A stretch of DNA of 8,520 nucleotides from Promethearchaeota archaeon (GTDB taxonomy: Archaea; Asgardarchaeota; Lokiarchaeia; Sigyniarchaeales; SOKP01): assembly GCA_030605895.1 (NCBI GenBank), contig JAUWHL010000205.1, positions 1 through 8,520 of the forward strand. Direction: 5' to 3'. Made by a program: the position numbers and the translations under genes. The notes below the pieces were generated by a model, which was given only the letters and a program-made list of their open reading frames with translations, made no database searches and was not told the DNA's origin. This document shows, one piece after another, positions 6,650 through 8,520 of the stretch (position 1 is its first letter; each line of letters opens with the position of its first letter).

Positions 6650-7780
6650 TTAATATTCACTCTCCAACCATTTATTTTTTAGATACCATTCAACGGTATC
6701 TTTAGTAGCACTTTTATAATCTGGAAACTTAAACTCAAATCCTAAATCTTTAATTTTTTTATTAGAAAATAGATATTGATGATTCATATAACCAGTCATA
6801 GATAAATCTAATGGAGGTCTCGAATTTAATTTTCGAGCCTTCTTTTCTTTACGGCTATCAAGCCAGAACAGAAATTTTGATAAGAGTTTATAAAATGGCC
6901 ACCATATAGGAAAATTAAAATAATTAACATTTAATAGATCAGCAAGGTATTCAAGAAATTCTTCTTGAAAACATACGTCGATTACAAGATTGTAAGCTTG
7001 CCCTATAGCATTATGATTTTCGGCTAAAAATAGAGCTGCTCTGACTAAATCTTTCACATGAATTAAAGGCATGGCCAAACGCTTTTTTTTTGGATAGACA
7101 TGGATCCCTGGGCCAAATCCAGATTTATTTACAATTTGAAATAAGTGAAAAATACCATAAACTTGATATGGTCCCATTATTGGGGCTGAACGGATAATAA
7201 CTTCTTTTAATTTATAGTCATTAACATATTCTTTTAAAACCATTTCTTGTTCCATTTTACTAACACTATAATTATTGGGTGGATTGTAAGGTACTGTTTC
7301 ATCAGTTGGGATTGGGTATTTTTTATTATCCTTTTTGTATTTAGGTTCTCCGTAAACCCCACAAGTACTCCAATGAATAAATCTTAATTTCTCAAGATCT
7401 TGAGTTTTACATACAATTTCTAATAAATTTCTTATGCCCTCTACATTCACTTTTCTGAGAAGATCTAGTGGTGCGAAATAATCATATAAACTGGCAGTGT
7501 GAAAAATTAGATCATACTTTCTTTCTTTAAATAAGTTATTGAGGCTTTCTTTATCAGTTAAATCGGATGAAACGAATGTGACTTTCTCGTTTTCCAATAT
7601 TTCTGTCATGTATTTGAATGTTCTGCTAAAAATAGTTTCTTTTGTCATTATTTTATTTCTTTTTTCTACTGGCAAATCTGTAGCAATGATTTTCCAGTCT
7701 GGTTTTGATTTTAACACTTCTCTTATAAGAAATGTACCAGTATGTCCTTTAGCTCCATCAATTAAGACTAATTTGCGCAT
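6650..7780 (-). CDS. NAD-dependent epimerase/dehydratase, extended SDR (3-beta-HSD-like)
   Basis: This 376-residue protein is an extended short-chain dehydrogenase. It shows the nucleotide loop GAKGHTG (9-15), an acidic residue at the end of the second strand (Asp35) that favours NAD over NADP, SDLTD (72-76), HTAS (94-97), the catalytic serine region STCGVYG (138-144) and the catalytic pair Tyr171/Lys175 in YSVSK. A hydrophobic aromatic stretch at about 286-307 (FPIWWPFYKLLSKFLFWL) and the C-terminal pattern ending in TKDTVEWYLKN resemble 3-beta-hydroxysteroid dehydrogenase/NSDHL-type enzymes, which sit on membranes and act on lipid alcohols. In an archaeon the substrate is more likely an isoprenoid, quinone or nucleotide sugar than a sterol. 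It starts 2 bases after the reductase gene, with AGGGT overlapping that gene's stop as a modest ribosome site. Confidence 0.88.
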   Translation of the reverse strand: MRKLVLIDGAKGHTGTFLIREVLKSKPDWKIIATDLPVEKRNKIMTKETIFSRTFKYMTEILENEKVTFVSSDLTDKESLNNLFKERKYDLIFHTASLYDYFAPLDLLRKVNVEGIRNLLEIVCKTQDLEKLRFIHWSTCGVYGEPKYKKDNKKYPIPTDETVPYNPPNNYSVSKMEQEMVLKEYVNDYKLKEVIIRSAPIMGPYQVYGIFHLFQIVNKSGFGPGIHVYPKKKRLAMPLIHVKDLVRAALFLAENHNAIGQAYNLVIDVCFQEEFLEYLADLLNVNYFNFPIWWPFYKLLSKFLFWLDSRKEKKARKLNSRPPLDLSMTGYMNHQYLFSNKKIKDLGFEFKFPDYKSATKDTVEWYLKNKWLESEY

Positions 7781-7782
7781 TT

Positions 7783-8520
7783 TTACCCTGATTTTAATTT
7801 TTGAAAAAAATCTTTTGGTGGTATTTTATTGAATAGAAAAGTGCTTGCTACAATTTCTCTAAACTCAAGATCTTTTTCAGCTAACTTAAAAATATTATTT
7901 AAATTTGTTCCTTTTTCTCCATAGAAAAATGATGCTAATGAACGTTTTAATTTATAATTCCTAATAATTTTTTTAATATTTGGATGGAATTTATATTTCT
8001 TCAAGGTTTTTTCAGAATAATCCTCGTTTTCTAGAGCAATAATTGCGGTCTCAGCAGCGATATTTCCCGATACAATACTAGCATGTAAACCCTCTCCGCT
8101 TATTGGTGAAACAAAACCAGCAGCATCACCAACAAGCATTATATTATCACCATAAAGGCATTTTTCCATTACTCCATTCGCAGGTTCTGGGAAATTGGCT
8201 GACCAAATTTGTTTGTAATTTAATGCAGATAAAAATCTCTTAATATGTGGTTCATTGATAAATTCTTCATATAATTTATTAACATTGAATTTGAGATTAT
8301 CTTCATAAAAGGTAATGACACCAATATTGAATCGTTTTTCATCTATAGGAAAAATCCATCCATACCCTATATAAGGTCGAAAGTAGAAATACACTGTATT
8401 AACATCTAAATTGGAATTCCCTTCTAATATAGCACATTTTGCCAATCCCAAATCATTTATTTTCCATCGTGGTCTTATACCAGATTTCAAGGCTAATTTA
8501 GAACTCATTCCATCAGCAAC
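7783..8520 (-). CDS. geranylgeranyl reductase family flavoprotein (5' end outside window)
   Basis: This is the C-terminal 245 residues of a FAD-dependent oxidoreductase of the geranylgeranyl reductase family, which saturates double bonds of isoprenoid chains. In archaea this makes the saturated ether lipids. The open frame runs off the right edge. The visible protein begins VADGMSSKLA, the family's internal ADGxxS motif, so the ATG at 8508 is not the start and about 150 residues with the N-terminal FAD fold are missing. Other motifs, counted from the first visible residue, are YGWIFP (53-58) with NIGV following, and the FAD-binding segment GDAAGFVSPISGEGL (131-145) followed by SGNIAAE. It is the most upstream visible gene of a leftward operon with an SDR enzyme and a membrane protein. 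It could act on membrane lipids, a quinone side chain or a dolichol-like carrier. Confidence 0.9.
   Translation of the reverse strand, partial: VADGMSSKLALKSGIRPRWKINDLGLAKCAILEGNSNLDVNTVYFYFRPYIGYGWIFPIDEKRFNIGVITFYEDNLKFNVNKLYEEFINEPHIKRFLSALNYKQIWSANFPEPANGVMEKCLYGDNIMLVGDAAGFVSPISGEGLHASIVSGNIAAETAIIALENEDYSEKTLKKYKFHPNIKKIIRNYKLKRSLASFFYGEKGTNLNNIFKLAEKDLEFREIVASTFLFNKIPPKDFFQKLKSG

Noticed and set aside
8506..8508. ATG at 8508 as the start of the reductase.
   Set aside because: The frame stays open to the window edge, and the residues before this Met (VADG) complete the family's internal ADGxxS motif, so the gene is truncated by the window.

Overview
The window is AT-rich, with protein-coding genes on both strands. 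It looks archaeal, most likely from an Asgard (Lokiarchaeia-like) archaeon. Three things point that way: a geranylgeranyl-reductase-family flavoprotein at the right edge, TATA-type promoters with GGTGA/GGAG ribosome sites and oligo-T terminators, and a membrane protein whose cytosolic tail reads as a longin domain. Longin domains are characteristic of eukaryotic membrane traffic and are abundant in Asgard genomes. The lineage is inferred from gene content; no ribosomal RNA or other marker is present.

Left part (1-2442): a leader of about 175 bases precedes a monocistronic Gfo/Idh/MocA-type NAD(P)-dependent oxidoreductase on the + strand. It converges, with a 10-base gap, on a - strand gene. 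That gene encodes a seven-transmembrane protein fused to a C-terminal longin-like domain, which is the most unusual protein in the window.

Middle (2443-6178): a 240-base divergent intergenic region carries promoter-like elements for both directions and several inverted repeats. The most striking is a 38-bp near-perfect palindrome centred on the probable TATA box of the + strand operon. That operon reads PadR-family regulator, ABC ATPase, ABC-2-type permease, and a secreted, membrane-anchored protein with eight N-glycosylation sequons in its ectodomain. The gaps are short (27, 4 and 4 bases), so the four genes are probably co-transcribed, and the PadR protein probably controls its own operon. 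The cassette would form a regulated ABC exporter or membrane-stress system with a dedicated extracellular partner. The 7TM-longin gene sits divergently across the shared control region.

Right part (6179-8520): a tight - strand operon reads (from the right edge inwards) geranylgeranyl-reductase-family enzyme (5' end outside the window), extended short-chain dehydrogenase resembling the 3-beta-HSD/NSDHL group, and a small multi-pass membrane protein. Junctions are 2 and 0 bases. The arrangement suggests isoprenoid lipid or quinone modification at the membrane, but the substrate cannot be read from the sequence.

No rRNA, tRNA, CRISPR array, transposase or insertion sequence was seen.
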